NCBI RefSeq assembly: GCF_001411555.2
Contig: NC_049911.1
Coordinates: 34,237,340-34,301,339 of the forward strand
Length of the DNA: 64,000 bases
Origin: Juglans regia
Taxonomy: Eukaryota; Streptophyta; Magnoliopsida; Fagales; Juglandaceae
Direction of reading: 5' to 3'
Shown here: in pieces, positions 27,839 to 41,300 of the stretch
Layout: each line of letters opens with the position of its first letter
Position numbering within the stretch: the stretch's first letter is position 1
Program-made: the position numbers and the translations under genes
The notes under the pieces: model-generated
Seen by the model: the letters and a program-made list of their open reading frames with translations, nothing else
Database searches by the model: none
Told to the model about the DNA's origin: nothing

Positions 27839-30457
27839 TCAAGCAAGTGGGATAATGACATCTAGACTGTTCTTCATAAACCATTTGCTAGGATAGGAGG
27901 GATTAGATGAAGCAAGATAAATATTCCAAACCATGATTCTTGAGCAGTCCTGCAGTAAAGCTTCCATCTGGCTTTCATCTTCCACAAGCTGTTCTAAAAA
28001 TGTGCTGACCTGCATATGCAAATCAATTAGGTTAGCAAATGAAGCCAGGATCTTTCTGGATTCTCAAGGCATCTCAAACAATGGGATGGATAAAGTAGGG
28101 ATAAAAAGGTTAATTGTCTAAGGGTGAACTTAAATATGATGTAAATGATTTCCTCTCTAGTTGAGCTTGTGGAGGTGAAGCTTAGCCTCGTCACATTTTG
28201 AGTAGCAGGCCCCACTGATCATTGAATGGATGGTCCTGTCTTATATCCAAAAACAAGTTTATTTGGAAATGACCACTTTGGCTGCTTCATTAAAACGGCA
28301 ACAATGGCAATTCACATTGCAACATGGAGTAATACTATAGATTACAAGGAAAACCCAGAAGAACCAAGAAAGACCTACTTGGAAGCCAGCCTTGACCGTG
28401 TCTATTTGTCTGATGGGTTCCAGGGTGGGTCGGTGCCACCTCTTTGGATCCCACAGTATGGTACTATTGAAAGCAAATCCAGACATTGCAGCATGGAATC
28501 TCCAGAATTTCTCATGTGATTCAATTATGTGCCACCCAACTACTTGAGTTCCATTACAAACAGGCCCCTCCAAGATAGCTTTGCTTTTGTTCTCTGTTAG
28601 TTTGGCCACCATCCACATTCCAAATCGCCTGCAAGTCAGAACAAAAAACAGGGCTGTCACGAAAAATGCGCAAACAAATATTTAGTTGCAGTAAAAACAT
28701 CTGCGAAAGGAGTGAAAGGAATTGTCTCTCGCATATTTGTTGTAAAGCGTTACGTATGAGCAGGGAATGAACAACTGGAAATCACAGAAACAAGAAAAAA
28801 ATGCCTTATTATTTGACATATACAGCAGCACGTAATTATCAAGGGAAATTAAACCAATCGCTTTGAGTAATCATGATTGACCACTAATGCCAACTCAGTA
28901 AGTCGGTATATTATAGAAAAAAATCAATCAATTTTGCAACCTTTATATTTTTGTTTAGAAATGGTTTTGGCACTCAGTAGTAACTAATGAAAAAAGATGA
29001 TTAAGATCAACTGAACCCATAGGGAGAAATATTTGACGGTGGGGCTTACTTGTGGAAGATTAGTCCTGAAATGAGCCATATATGAAAGTTCATAGATTGC
29101 TCAAAAACAGTGCCTACGGATAACAGCCTCAGAGTTAAAAATTAGGCACTCCATGTAATATAGCAGACACCTACGTTCGGCAAAGAATAGTTTTTGGCTC
29201 AGAGATGATATTGTCTTGTCCCCCCTTCCTCTCTTTCTCAAGAAGAGAGAGAACAGAACCTAAGATAAGCTCCATTGCTCTCCAGTAGTATTGGTGCTGA
29301 TCCAATTCATCACAATTACAGAAAGTGGAGCACTTTATAACCATTTCAATTATCCGATCCTTCTCATGAGAACTTTTTTTTTTTTGATCAGTCCTTCTCA
29401 TGAGAACTTTATATACAATGACCATAATTTCTATTTTTTGGCTAACTCAAAATATAAATCAAACAAAATAGTATCACGCTGCACGAAGCTACACTTACAT
29501 AAAAAAAATCAGCATGACATTTTTTAGCCCTAAAAACGATAAATAATGTAAGTACCTGATCTGCCTCATTTGCTCAAAAAGATCAGTGAAGTAGATGTTA
29601 TTGTCATCGGCAAAGTAAATGATTCCATCAAGATGGTGGGTTTCTATGTGAGACAGTGCCACATTTCTTTGATGAATGTATGCATCTTTTATGTCTGTTA
29701 GATTTTTGTTGCAAACAAGATGCCTATACATAACCCCAGTTCTCCTCAAGATATCAGCTGTATCTGCAGATTGGGAGGTCATCTCCACCACAATCCATAA
29801 TAGAGGAGGTGTGACCAACCTTAATGTCTGAGCTAACCGCGTCAGGTAATATGCTTGAAAGGGTCGAACATATGTTGGTGTCACTATTATCAAAAGCTTC
29901 TGTGACACCAAGTTTGAGTCTTCATTGAATACTTGAGTATCAAGTTTATCCTCATTGATCTCTTCCATCTGTTCCATGTCTTCCACTTCTGATTCTAATG
30001 TGGCAGTATGCCTCATGTCCCCACTGTCTAATGGTGTTGTAGTTCTGGTCACATTATCATCCGAATGAAAATTCCCAACATTGGATATTACCTCAAATGA
30101 AATAGCTTGATGCTTTGACATGGGATTCATAGATGAATTGAATGACAAAAAAGGGGTAAGTCCCATCAAAATTCCAACCATGAAACAAATGAAAAAACGG
30201 AAAAGAGGCTTCCTCCACTTTTGCGCCTTTGGTTTTGGCCTATCTGGGGGCATCGAAGATCTGGGTGAAAATACACTGAGAACAGAAGTTTGAGAGTCCA
30301 ATGGACTGACTAAAGAAGATAGCAATCCACTGGACGGTGGATAATGCTGAGGAGATGATGAGGACTTGGACAAGGGAGAATTCACTGAAGAGACTTCCCC
30401 ATTTGCTAAAGTGCCAGGTCGAGGCACCGGCAACAAGGTTCTTCTAATAGAAGCCAT
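27839..30457 (-). CDS. IRX9H-type glycosyltransferase (GT43), xylan backbone synthesis
   Basis: Three coding exons on the minus strand: 29556-30457, 28379-28628, 27839-28009; phases join to 1323 nt, 440 aa. The start [20 protein letters not shown] matches IRX9H/IRX9-like proteins. A basic, Pro/Ser-rich cytosolic tail is followed by a single membrane anchor at about 86-105, the type II topology of Golgi glycosyltransferases. An acidic stem and the GT43 fold follow: [25 protein letters not shown], then [12 protein letters not shown] with DD at 284-285, [11 protein letters not shown] near the middle of exon 2, and a C-terminal [16 protein letters not shown]9H works with IRX10L and IRX14L in primary-wall xylan synthesis. 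The DDN motif distinguishes it from IRX9 proper, which lacks it. The 5' UTR probably contains an intron (candidate donor near 31165). Intron 1 includes a LINE-tail micro-insertion (29358-29410). Confidence 0.92.
29358..29410 (-). mobile_element. LINE-tail micro-insertion in IRX9H intron 1
   Basis: A 15-bp insert (29377-29391; CTGATCAAAAAAAAA on the minus strand) lies between perfect 19-bp direct repeats TCCTTCTCATGAGAACTTT (29358-29376 and 29392-29410). The duplicated target includes T-rich sequence. It looks like a retroposed poly-A end with almost no body. Confidence 0.65.
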
Positions 30458-31884
30458 CAAGAGGAATCCAAATCAATCTTACTAACTTCAAAGGCTTACA
30501 AGAGCTATCCAGAATCACAATTACCACTAAGATGCATCTAAATCGATAACAAACTCATTCTCCTTCCAACTAAAGATGACAACCAAGTTGAGCTTCATTT
30601 TGACAGTGTGCTACCGATCGAGGTTTAAATTCATCTTAAATCCGTTAAATAAACTGAGCCAACTGAAGTTTACTGTTAAAATACGGAGATACAACTTTAA
30701 GGTGCAAACATTTCGTATGAGACGAAGTCCATTTAAGGCTCCCTATCGTCATAAGTGAGTAATTTCAAAAATACTGTCGAGGCATCAATAGATAGCCCAG
30801 ATAAGATATCACGCAAAACCCATACTAATTCTCCCCTCAAAAAAGACATTCTCAAGCGGGTAAGCACCAAAACTAGTTCAAAGTGCAACCTTCTGTCTCG
30901 ATCTTACCAGTTTCCTAGGCATCCATAAAATCCAGAGAGTTATCGATCTACTAAGATTCGCCAAAAGAACTAAAAATCAAAGAACCACGAAAAAAACCAC
31001 CAACAATCTCAAGAATAAAACAAGACGAAACCCAAGCACCCACCAAGAAATTTTCCAATATATCAGCTTTAGCCTCCCGAAAACAATGAGATTTAGGACC
31101 GAAATGCTACATTACCACTCAATGAAAAATGGGTTTCTGCAGATCAATGGAAGAGAGAGGAACCTGAATCCTCCTCCCCTGTTCACAGTCTACAACAAAC
31201 GTCGACGCTTCGTGTCCTTCCCTTCCGTGTAGTACCACTGGAACTTTTTGATGCTTCTGGCGTCAAATGGAGAGCGAGCGTCCGAGAGCTTAGTTGGTAG
31301 ACGAAAAAGAGTGTGAAATGTGAATACTTCACAGCACCCTCTCCCAAATACCCAATCACATTCCAAAGCAAGAAAATAATTTTTCTGACATGATGGATTA
31401 ACTAGAACAGAACTGGGACAACTCATTCATGGCCCACCTTCTTAGGAACATGACCGTTTGTCAGATTTCTCGTTAATGAACCGTCGGAAGGGTACGTTAA
31501 TTACACAAAATTAAAAACCGAATGGGCTAGTTTGCGAACCAAATATTTCGAGGCACCATAAAGATAAAAAATATATCTTATAAAATACCTTATATCTTAT
31601 ATCATATTTCGAGGCACTGTAATCAATCATTATTTATTATTTATATTTATATATTATATAAAATATCTTTATATTTTATAAAAAATATCTCATATTTTAT
31701 AAAAAAAATTATAAATATAAAATATATAAATAAATAATAATTAATACATAATAAATTCTTTATAAAAACATTTTGACTCTTTTTTTTAATAAAATATTAT
31801 TTAAATATAAAATATTATTTAATTTTAAAATTTAACCTTTTCATTTAATTATTAATTTTTTTTCAAATTTTTAAATAAGTAATT

Positions 31885-32050
31885 CATTTTATTTTATTTT
31901 ATTATTATAATTTTATAAACAATTTATATAAAATAAAATAAATAATTTAATTTTTTAAATTTTAAAATAAAAATAATATTAAAAATATTTTATTCATATT
32001 TTATTCATATTTAATATTTTAACTCATCTTTTTATCACATTTTAAAAAAT
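31885..32050. mobile_element. AT-rich MITE, TGAGATGAGAT family, copy 4
   Basis: Contains ATTATTATAATTTTATAAAC, AAATAATTTAATTTTTTAAA and AAAATAAAAATAATATTAAA, the family core, ending with AACTCATCTTTTTATCACA. Ends approximate. Confidence 0.45.
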
Positions 32051-32056
32051 GAGTAA

Positions 32057-32216
32057 GGCTACATACAGTCGTGGAATGCGCAAACGCCGTGCAGTCGCTT
32101 TGAAAAAGAGTGGGATCCACTATTAAAAAATTAATTTCTTTTCAGGTGGGTCTCTTATTTATTCACTTTTTTCAAAGCGATTGCACGGCGACTGCACGCT
32201 CACGACTGCAAGTATC
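32057..32216. mobile_element. MITE with long inverted-repeat arms upstream of EMC1
   Basis: The left arm contains GCCGTGCAGTCGCTTTGAAA and the right arm, read in reverse complement, GCCGTGCAATCGCTTTGAAA. The arms continue outward as CAGTCGTGGAATGCG versus CAGTCGTGAGCGTGCAG. The element is about 160 bp and ends only about 120 bp before the EMC1 start codon. Confidence 0.65.
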
Positions 32217-32335
32217 ATTTCTCTCAAAAAAATAAACCAGGCATTAATATCTGAATTCCAAGCTCTGGCTCACCCTACTCAGGTCTCTCTATCTTCAGTC
32301 TAAAGAAAGAGAGTGATAGAGGAGAGAGAGTCGCC

Positions 32336-35300
32336 ATGGGCAACGGCATGATTAGGTTTTTTCTTGTTCTTCTATTATTCTTGTCATCCGCGGAGTACAT
32401 CTTTTCGCTTTACGAAGATCAAGTCGGCCTCATGGACTGGTAAATTATTATATACACAACTCGTTAATCCAAGAATTTCCATCTCACGTATGTTTCTGCA
32501 GAGCAAGTGGTGAAAAGCCTTTTTAGAATTTAGACTCCTTTATTTTCTACAAAATTTCCAATGCACCTTACTGATTACTTCATTCCAATCTTATTTGTAG
32601 TCCAAACTTTCTTAAAGCAATCATTTTACTTTAAAACCGTCAATTGTTACTTCGAGATTTCTTTTCTTGTTCACCGATCAAAAAAAAAAAAAACATAAAG
32701 ATTTCTTTTGTTTGTCTGTAGGTTTCTAGAGAACAAATGGAGCCTCAATTCCATTTAGCTTATTGATTCTGTTCTCGAAGTCGTAAGCAAACTAATTTAT
32801 TTTTGAGATTTTGATTGTTAAGCTATACTTTAGTCTCAATCTTTTATGAAATCTCCCAAGCTTTCTCGATTATCCTTGTGTGGCTATAAAGCCTTTGCTC
32901 CGTTTGGATTGAAAGATGGTTAGATTGTCGTGGTGTTGTAAAAAAAAAAAAATTGTTGTGGTTTTTTTTTCCCTAAAGAAGTGTAAATTACAGGCACCAA
33001 CGGTATGTCGGGAAAGTGAAGCATGCAGTGTTCCATACTCAAAAGACCGGGAGAAAGCGAGTTGCGGTGTCTACTGAAGAGAATGTTGTTGCTTTGCTGG
33101 ATCTCCGGCATGGAGAGATTAGTAAGTGGCAATTTAGTATGTGAATGGGCTTTCATAATCTTCTTGATGACGGTGAATCCCGGAGACTGTGAAAATGTAA
33201 CATGTCTTTTATTCAGTTAAATCCCGGATCCATGTGGCGCTTCCATTACAAGAATTTGCTAAATCATCTGCTTTTTCTCAATGGGACTCGCCCCTAGAAA
33301 TTGTTTACATCTAAGGGTTCGAATGTCATAGCATACCAGCAAGACCAAGGCCCTCACCACTTAAGCCAACCCCTCGGGGCTGGCTTTCATAATTATAATT
33401 TCTATACCATGAATTTACCAAGGAAACTTTTCATTGCGACCACCTTTATTCGTATTCTTCATGGTCAACCAATCGACCAAGAGCACTTCAGTACTTTATT
33501 TTGTCGCTGTGAGTGCATAATTATTATATAGGAGCAACTCATTTTTTTCCATTTTCTCAAGGATTTTTTGTCGGAATTTCGCAATATCAATTAATGGTTG
33601 TTTTTGTGCAGTTTGGAGACATGTCCTTGGGGCCAATGATGCAGTGGATGCAGTCGATATTGCACTGGGTAAATGTAAGAATGCTTGTATTTATAATTGT
33701 TTCTTTTTTTACTTTACAGATAAAATGTCTATTTCACCTTTTTCTTTATATTTATGATAATGACAATTGCAATGCAAAACGTTGTTACTTGGTAATCGAA
33801 ATATTCCAACATAAAATGCCACGAGGCTTGCTTTTTATATCCTTTAGCAATTCCGTAATCCATGTTTCTTTGTATAACCAAAATTATCTATATTAATATT
33901 TTTTTTGTAAAGGTAAAAGGAGATATATTAATATCTCCTCATCATTGAATGATATATATAACTACTTTTTTTGTTATTATCACCTGAATCTTTTCCTTCA
34001 AGAAACATATAGTATAAATCATGGGCATGGCAAATGTTGGTTGCTCAGGATCAATAGTTTCTTCTCTCTGTTACATATCTCCTTCGAATTTTCTCTTTAC
34101 TCACGTATATTAATAGTTTTGACTGCAAGTATTTAAAATAAACTTGGTTATTTGATTATCACTTTGTAAAGATATTGCTCCCTTATCATAAAATTAAATA
34201 AAAGAATGAAGATATTGCTTCCTTATTTTGGACTTACCTACAGGATGCTTGATCATTAGATGTTTAACATTTTCAGATGTTATTACCCTCTCATCCGAGG
34301 GAAGTATTTTAAGGGCATGGAGCCTTCCTGATGGCCAGATGGTGTGGGGATCTTTTCTTCAGGGCTCAAATCTCTCGAAATCATTATTGTCTCTGCCAGT
34401 TAGGGATTACAAATATCTCTCTCTCTCTTTTAAATTAGTGAATACAAATCTCAGATGTTCTGGAATCTGCTAACTGGACTTTTCAGTGCGGTGCTATTTA
34501 TGAATTATTTTATATTTGTTGAAACTTTTAGGCATCTTTCTCTCATTTTCTCTCTCTCCATAGACTGGAATGTATGGAATTTAATATTCTGGAATTTCTT
34601 CACTGTTTCAATCAAACTTATACTTGAATTTTTTTTTTTTTTTTATAAGTAATAAAAAATTTTATTCATACGAATGGAATAGGCATAGCCCATGTACACA
34701 GGGAGTATACAAGAGAAACCACCTATTTACATTCTAGCTAAGGAAAGAAAGTCATGGACATTGTTTCCATCAAGTACAATGGCTGAAAACCATAGCATTA
34801 AAGTACGCATAAACAAATTCTGAAACTCCTCCATTGTACTTTCCCTATCCTCAAAACATCTCTCATTCCTCTCGGACCATGTGCACTACATGATACACAA
34901 CGGGATCATCTTCCACACCGTTACCACTTGAGGACAGCCTTGAAGCTCCCTCCAACATGCCAATAAATCCACCACCCGCAGAGGCATTACCCAAGTAATA
35001 TCCATTCTTCGAAAGATCTCATTCCATAACCCCCTCGTGACCTCACAATGCAAAAGTAAGTGATCTACAGATTCTCCCTGTTTTTTGCACAAATAGCACA
35101 AATCCATCACTATGATTCCCATATTCCTTAGATTGTCCGTAGTCAAGATCTTCCCAAGGGCTGCAGTCCAAACGAAGAAAGCTACCTTAGTAGGCACCCG
35201 TGATCTCCAAATCCTCTTACATGGAAATGAAACATGACCTTGGGTTGAAAAAATCTTGTAGTACGTCCTGATTGTACATTTTTTACTACCATTATCCCTC

Positions 35301-38300
35301 CATTGCAACCTATCCTCTTTAGCCGTAATATTTCCCATAGAATAGAGCAACCTGAGGAAATCAGATATAGCCTGCAGTTCCCAATCATGAATATTTCTAT
35401 TAAAAAGAATATTCCACTAATAAGATTCATGGGAAAATACCCTCATATCTGTGACAGAAGCCTCTCTGTATAAAGCACACTCTCCACACCAAACATCATG
35501 CCAAAACCTGATTCTGGAGTCATCTCCCACCACAAATCGTATGTGACTTTCAAAACCTTGCCAACCCTTCCTAATAAATTTCCATAAGCCCACACCGTGC
35601 CTCCCTCTTACTTCCTTAGAGCACCATCCTCCCCACCCACTCCCATGTCTAGAATCAATGATCTCCCTCCATAATGTGTTCCCCTCTAAGTGGTATCTCC
35701 ATAACCATTTGCCCAATAACGCTTTATTGAACGTTCGCAAATTGCATATCCCCAAACCTCCATTCGGAATAGGAGAACAAACCTTATTCCAGTTAACTAA
35801 ATGGAATTTGGTTTCCTCCCCCAACAAAAAAGACCGGAATAATCTCTCAATTCAAATCGCCACCCCTGCAGGCAAAGGAAAGAATGAAAGAAAAAAGTGG
35901 GGAGATTGGTTAATGAACTCTTAATTAAAGTAAGTCGACCCCCTTTCGATAGATAAATTCGTTTCCATCCAGCAAGCTTCCTCTCCACTTTCTTCACCAC
36001 CCCATCCCAAATGGCTCGAGCCTTAAAATTGGCCCCCAGCGGAAGACCCAAATATTTCATAGGCAAGGACGACACCTTGCAATCCAACAACCGCGCCAAG
36101 TTGTTAGTATTAGGCACCGCACCCACCGCAACCATCTCGGATTTACTAAGATTAACCTTAAGCCCTGAAACTGCTTCAAAGCATAGCAAAAGAGCTCGCA
36201 GAGATTGAATCTGGCCAGTATCTGCATCACAAAATAAGGGAGTATCATCTGCAAATAAGAGATGAGAGAGTGAAGTAGGACCATTTATGCCATTACCCAC
36301 TGAAAAACCGGATAAAAAACCTCCACCAACAGTAGCCTTCACCAACCGCCCCAATGCCTCCATAACAATGACGAACAAGAGGGGAGACAATGGATCCCCC
36401 TGCCTCAAACCACGTGAGCTACTAAAGAATCCAGCAGGAGTACCATTGACTAATACTGAAAAGCAGACGGTAGATATACAACAACGGATCCAAGAAATCC
36501 ATCTGTCACCAAAACCACACCTACCAAGCAAGTAAAGAAGGAAATCCCAATTCACTTGGTTATAAGCCTTTTTCATGTCAAGTTTGCATAGAATACCTGG
36601 GATGCCTTCTCGCAACCTATGATCCAAGCACTCATTGGCAATAAGCACCGAATCCATAATTTGTCTCCCCCTAATGAAGGCACTTTGAGGCTTAGAAATA
36701 ATATGTTCCATCACTAAGCTAAGCCTATTTGCCAGGACCTTGGATATAATTTTGTAAACTCCACTCACCAGGCTTATGGAGCGAAAATCTTCAACTACCT
36801 TAGCCCCATGTTTCTTTGGAATAAGAGCAATGAACGTCACATTTAGGCTTTTTCTCAAATTTATGGAAAGAATGAAATTTTGCAAAAACCTGCATAATAT
36901 CACTTTTTACTATATCCCAACAAGCCTGGAAGAAACTCATTGAGAAACCATCTGGTCCCGGTGCCTTGTCTTTTGCCACGCTACTAATAACCTTATACAC
37001 CTCATCTTCCTCAATTGCCCTTTCCAACCCATTAGCACTTTGTGAATCAATAGACTCGAATGACAAGCCATCAAGTTTTGGCCTCCAGCATACCGGTTCC
37101 GAAAGGAGGTTCTCAAAATGCTGCACAATATGATTTTCCAAATCATCAAAGGATGAGAGCACTTGGGTACTTGAGTGGAGTGACTCAATGGTGTTACTGC
37201 GTCGATGTGAATTCGCCACTTTATGAAAGAATTTGGTACATTTATCACCTTCTTTTAGCCAAATGGCCCTAGATTTTTGTTGCCACAAAATCTCTTCCAT
37301 CAATAACACCTTTTCCAACTCAGTTACAACCACTCTTTTTCTAGCAATGGCCTCCTTCGAGCGGTCTCCCATCAATTCCCTGTTCTCCAAATCTTGTAGT
37401 TCCTCCATAAGAGTATTCTTTTGATTATCAATGCTACCAAAAACTTCCAAATTTCACTTCTTTAGATATTGCTTCAAAGCTTTGAGCTTACAAGCTAGAA
37501 TGAAACTGTGGTTGCCTGTAAACATATAAGAAGACCACCAAGAACGCACCTTCTCTACAAAACCCTCCGCTGTTAACCACATATTTTCAAACTTGAATGG
37601 TCTGCGTCTACCAATAATACCTCCACAGTCCAAGACAATAGGAAAATGATTGGAGCACACACAGGGCAACCGTTTCTGAGAAAGTTCAGGAAAGTACGCC
37701 TCCCACGACAGGGAGACAAGGAACCTATCCAATCTTGACCATCCCCGACCATTAGACCATGTGAACTCGCCCCCAAGAAGAGGGAGATCCATAAGATCTA
37801 AATCAAATACAAACTCCGAGAACTCCTCCATAGCTGCAGAGTGGCGATGAGTCCCCGAACGCTCGATGAGAAAGCGAACAATATTAAAATCTCCCCCCAT
37901 GCACCACGGCACCTCCCATAAATAAATAAGACCAGCCAACTCCTCCCATAGTCGCCTCCTTTCGTTATCCAAGTTTGGACCATAAGTACCCGCAAAGGCC
38001 CATTCCCATCCATCAATCGTACTTTTAAAGCGACTAGCAATCGAAAAATTTCCAACACATTCCTTAACCGACTCCACCACTCTTTTGTCCCACATTAAGA
38101 GAACCCCACCGGACGCACCCAACGATGCCAAGTAAGACCACCCTACATATGAACACCCCCACAAGCTACAAATTATTCTTCTATCAACTACCCTCAACTT
38201 AGTTTCTTGAAAGCACACTACGTCCACTTTCGGTCTATCCCTTCCACCACCACCCCCCCCCCTCCTCTTTGGCTGCATAGTTGATAGTGCAAGAAAGCCT

Positions 38301-41300
38301 TTTAAGTTCCCTGTCTCGCTTTGTGGTTGACTTTGAACGACTATTTTCAATAGCAATGAGAAGAGCTCTAAATTGATCCTAAAATCCTTCACAAGAAATA
38401 CCAAGTGCGGAATACATCTCCTCCACCTGCTTAAACACCCAATCCGATGTAGATAAATCCATATTAGGGGACATTGTGCATAAAGGAGTTGGTTCCTCTA
38501 TCCCCTCAACAGAAGGCCCATTGTCTAGACTGGTCACAACCAAAGCCGAGTCTGGATCCCACGGCTGAGGCTGAAAGTGAGTTTTCATGTCCATTGACAC
38601 CCCTTCAGAAAGTAAGACAGTCACCTGTGGAGGAGATGATGCTACTACTTCTGTTGAGGGCTCACCTAACTCCATCAGCATGTTTTGTGACTCCATCGGC
38701 AAGTTCTGTTGGGAAGAAACCAGAGAACCTGCTTCACCCGACACCTTCAGAGGAAGTATAATGGGCCACAACGGTGGAAACGGTGCCACGACAGCCGTAG
38801 GAAGCCCAGGAGCCTCAGTCGACCAAGTCTGTACATGACCCAGTATGACAAAACCACTTGAGGTGGTGCAACCAGCTTCGGCATCTCCAATGGCAATAAA
38901 AGATTGGGCTTTGGCTAAAATAGCTTCGGCTACAGTCACTGGCGGTTGAACAGGGAGGGCGACAGCCTTCGAAGGCCCAGCAGCCTCAGTCGACCGGGTC
39001 TATGCATGACTCAGCCCCTCCATGTCGCGTGAAGCAGTGCAAGAGATTGCATCACTTTCAGCGCTTCCGCCAGTTGAGTCGCCTGAGCCACCCCTGTGAA
39101 CACCCTCCTACAGGGGTGTCGCTACCTTTGCCAGAAACGCTGCGGGTGGAAGGCCCCCGCCACCCTTGACGCAAGCCATAGCCACGGGTGGAAGGGAAGC
39201 CCCATGCCTCCTCCACACATACCCCGTGGGTCTGGATGCTTCCCTGTAGTGCCTGGGCCCGTATAATGGGCCCTTCCCCTTAGCAGGCCCAGTAGAGAGG
39301 CTAGCTTCAGGCCCACATGTAACCTTACCCTTTTGTTGGCCCTTGGGCTCCTAGCCCTTTACCTACCCAATAAAAGGCCCATTACTCGATCCAGGGATCA
39401 GATCCCAACCTTGATCCTCAACGCACCGTTTCAGCCATATAATATTACCTTGCAATTCCCCCAACTGCATTTGTATATCAGACAAAACCCGCATGATAGT
39501 TTCCTTTTAAAGACCAACAAATCTTCTGCCAACCTCCTCACGTCCCTGAGTTCCTACCAAAACAATGCTACTGTCATCCCCACTAGCCACCCTCCTGTCC
39601 AACTGATGAGAAATGTCCACAGACCTTGATGTTTGAAGAGCTTCCTTATACGACTGAGGAGGTTTCAAAAATGAAGCACCAGCCGTCGTGGGTGGTGCCT
39701 GCCCACCAAAACTAGTAGCCTCCCTAAGGCCCTCAGTAAGTTTCCTCCATCCCCTCCCATCTCTGTCATTTGGGACAAAAGTACAGTTACAATGCCCTCC
39801 CCCTCGGTGCTCTTCGAGTGCCATGAATGCACCTTGAACATTTGAGCCCCTCTGTATAGTGAAGCCCCTGTCCCCTTCACGATAGCTAGCATAAAACCCC
39901 TTTCTCCTTGCATGCACTCCATCCTCCAGGACTCTGCAGAACCACCATGCCGTGGCTAACTCCATTTTCATGCTTTTCACAAACTTCCACCCTCTCTCTG
40001 TGAGAATCAGCCATCTACTCTCCCTAGAAATCTCAAAAGATTATAGTTCAATGGAAATGGTTTTCCCATAAACCATTTCTCCTTCCAACCAATCACAGCT
40101 CAAACTTTCAACCAATCATGAACACCATCCTAAACTAATGAAAAGAATACTGAGAAAAAATGAGTATGGAGAGAATTTTCTCTCTCTCTCTCAGTATCTG
40201 TAATCTTCAAGTGCAAAGTTTTAGGATACTAATTTTGAAAACTTATACTTGAATTTATAGTCATTAACCATATTGTTGTCATCTTCAGCGCTTAAATCTT
40301 CTTGGTTATAAGATCATATATTACATTGTATCAATTCTTTTTCTTTTGTTTTTTTTTTTTTTTTTGTGGGGGGGGGGGCCTCCTCCTCCTTCCTGTTAAA
40401 GTAAGCTCCCCTCTTTTAGCCAGACTTTACTCCTTTGGGAGCTTTTAGCTTTCTCAAGCCATCCCCTAGGCAGTTTGTGCACTTGTAGGGGTTCTGGTAG
40501 ACAATGCATCATACAGATTTGATTGTGATTAGAGTTAACTAAGGTAGTATTGTGCAGGTAAATTTGAAAGCCAACAAGGGCAATGTGATTCTTGTTTTCA
40601 GTAAAGGGTGTCTTCATGCTGTTTCTAGCATTGATGGCGAGGTTCTATGGGAGAAGGACCTTTCAGCTGAAAGGTTCAAATTGATTTATCTAATGTTCTT
40701 TCTTTTTCCAACTTCACCATTTCATTGATGTTAGTTTTGTTACTTTGTTTACAGCATAGAGGTTCAACAGATTATTCGGCCTCTTGGAAGCGATATGATC
40801 TATGCTGTAGGGTTTGTTGGTTCCTCTCAGTTTGATGCTTACCAGATTAATGCTAAAAATGGAGAGTTGGTGAAGCACAAGAGTGCAGACTTTCCTGATG
40901 GATTTTATGGGGATTTGTTATTAGTTTCGAGTGACATACTTGTGTCATTGGATGCCACTAGGACAAGCTTAGTAACAATTGATTTTCAGAAAGGAGAAAT
41001 CATCTTTAAAAAGACTCATGTTTCAGATATTGTCGATGAGTCTTTTGGGACGGCAGTCCTATTACCTTCAGAGCTGTCAGGAATGTTTGCTGTAAGATTC
41101 AATACACTTTTAGTATTCATAAAAGTGACAATTGAAGGAAAGTTGGAGGTTGTCGACAAAATTACCAATGCAGCTGCTGTTAGTGATGCTCTCTCATTTT
41201 CAGAGGGTCAACAAGCTTTTGCACTGGTTGAACATGTAGACAGAAAGATTCTCCTCACAATGAAGCTTGTTCACGATTGGAATAGTGATTTGCTCAAGGA

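Larger units (their letters stand above)
31430..32335. other. Divergent intergenic region between IRX9H and EMC1
   Basis: This is the shared promoter area of two divergently transcribed genes. It holds an AT-rich block (31560-32050) with a MITE copy, then a separate MITE with GC-richer arms (32057-32216). A purine-rich leader (GAGAGAGAGTCGCC) leads into the EMC1 start codon. Confidence 0.5.

Noticed and set aside
28226..28519. Plus-strand open frame of 97 codons
   Set aside because: Antisense shadow of IRX9H exon 2, which has clear GT43 similarity.
32905..32925. Sequence resembling miR159 (TTTGGATTGAA)
   Set aside because: Only the first half matches and there is no complementary arm nearby to form a precursor.
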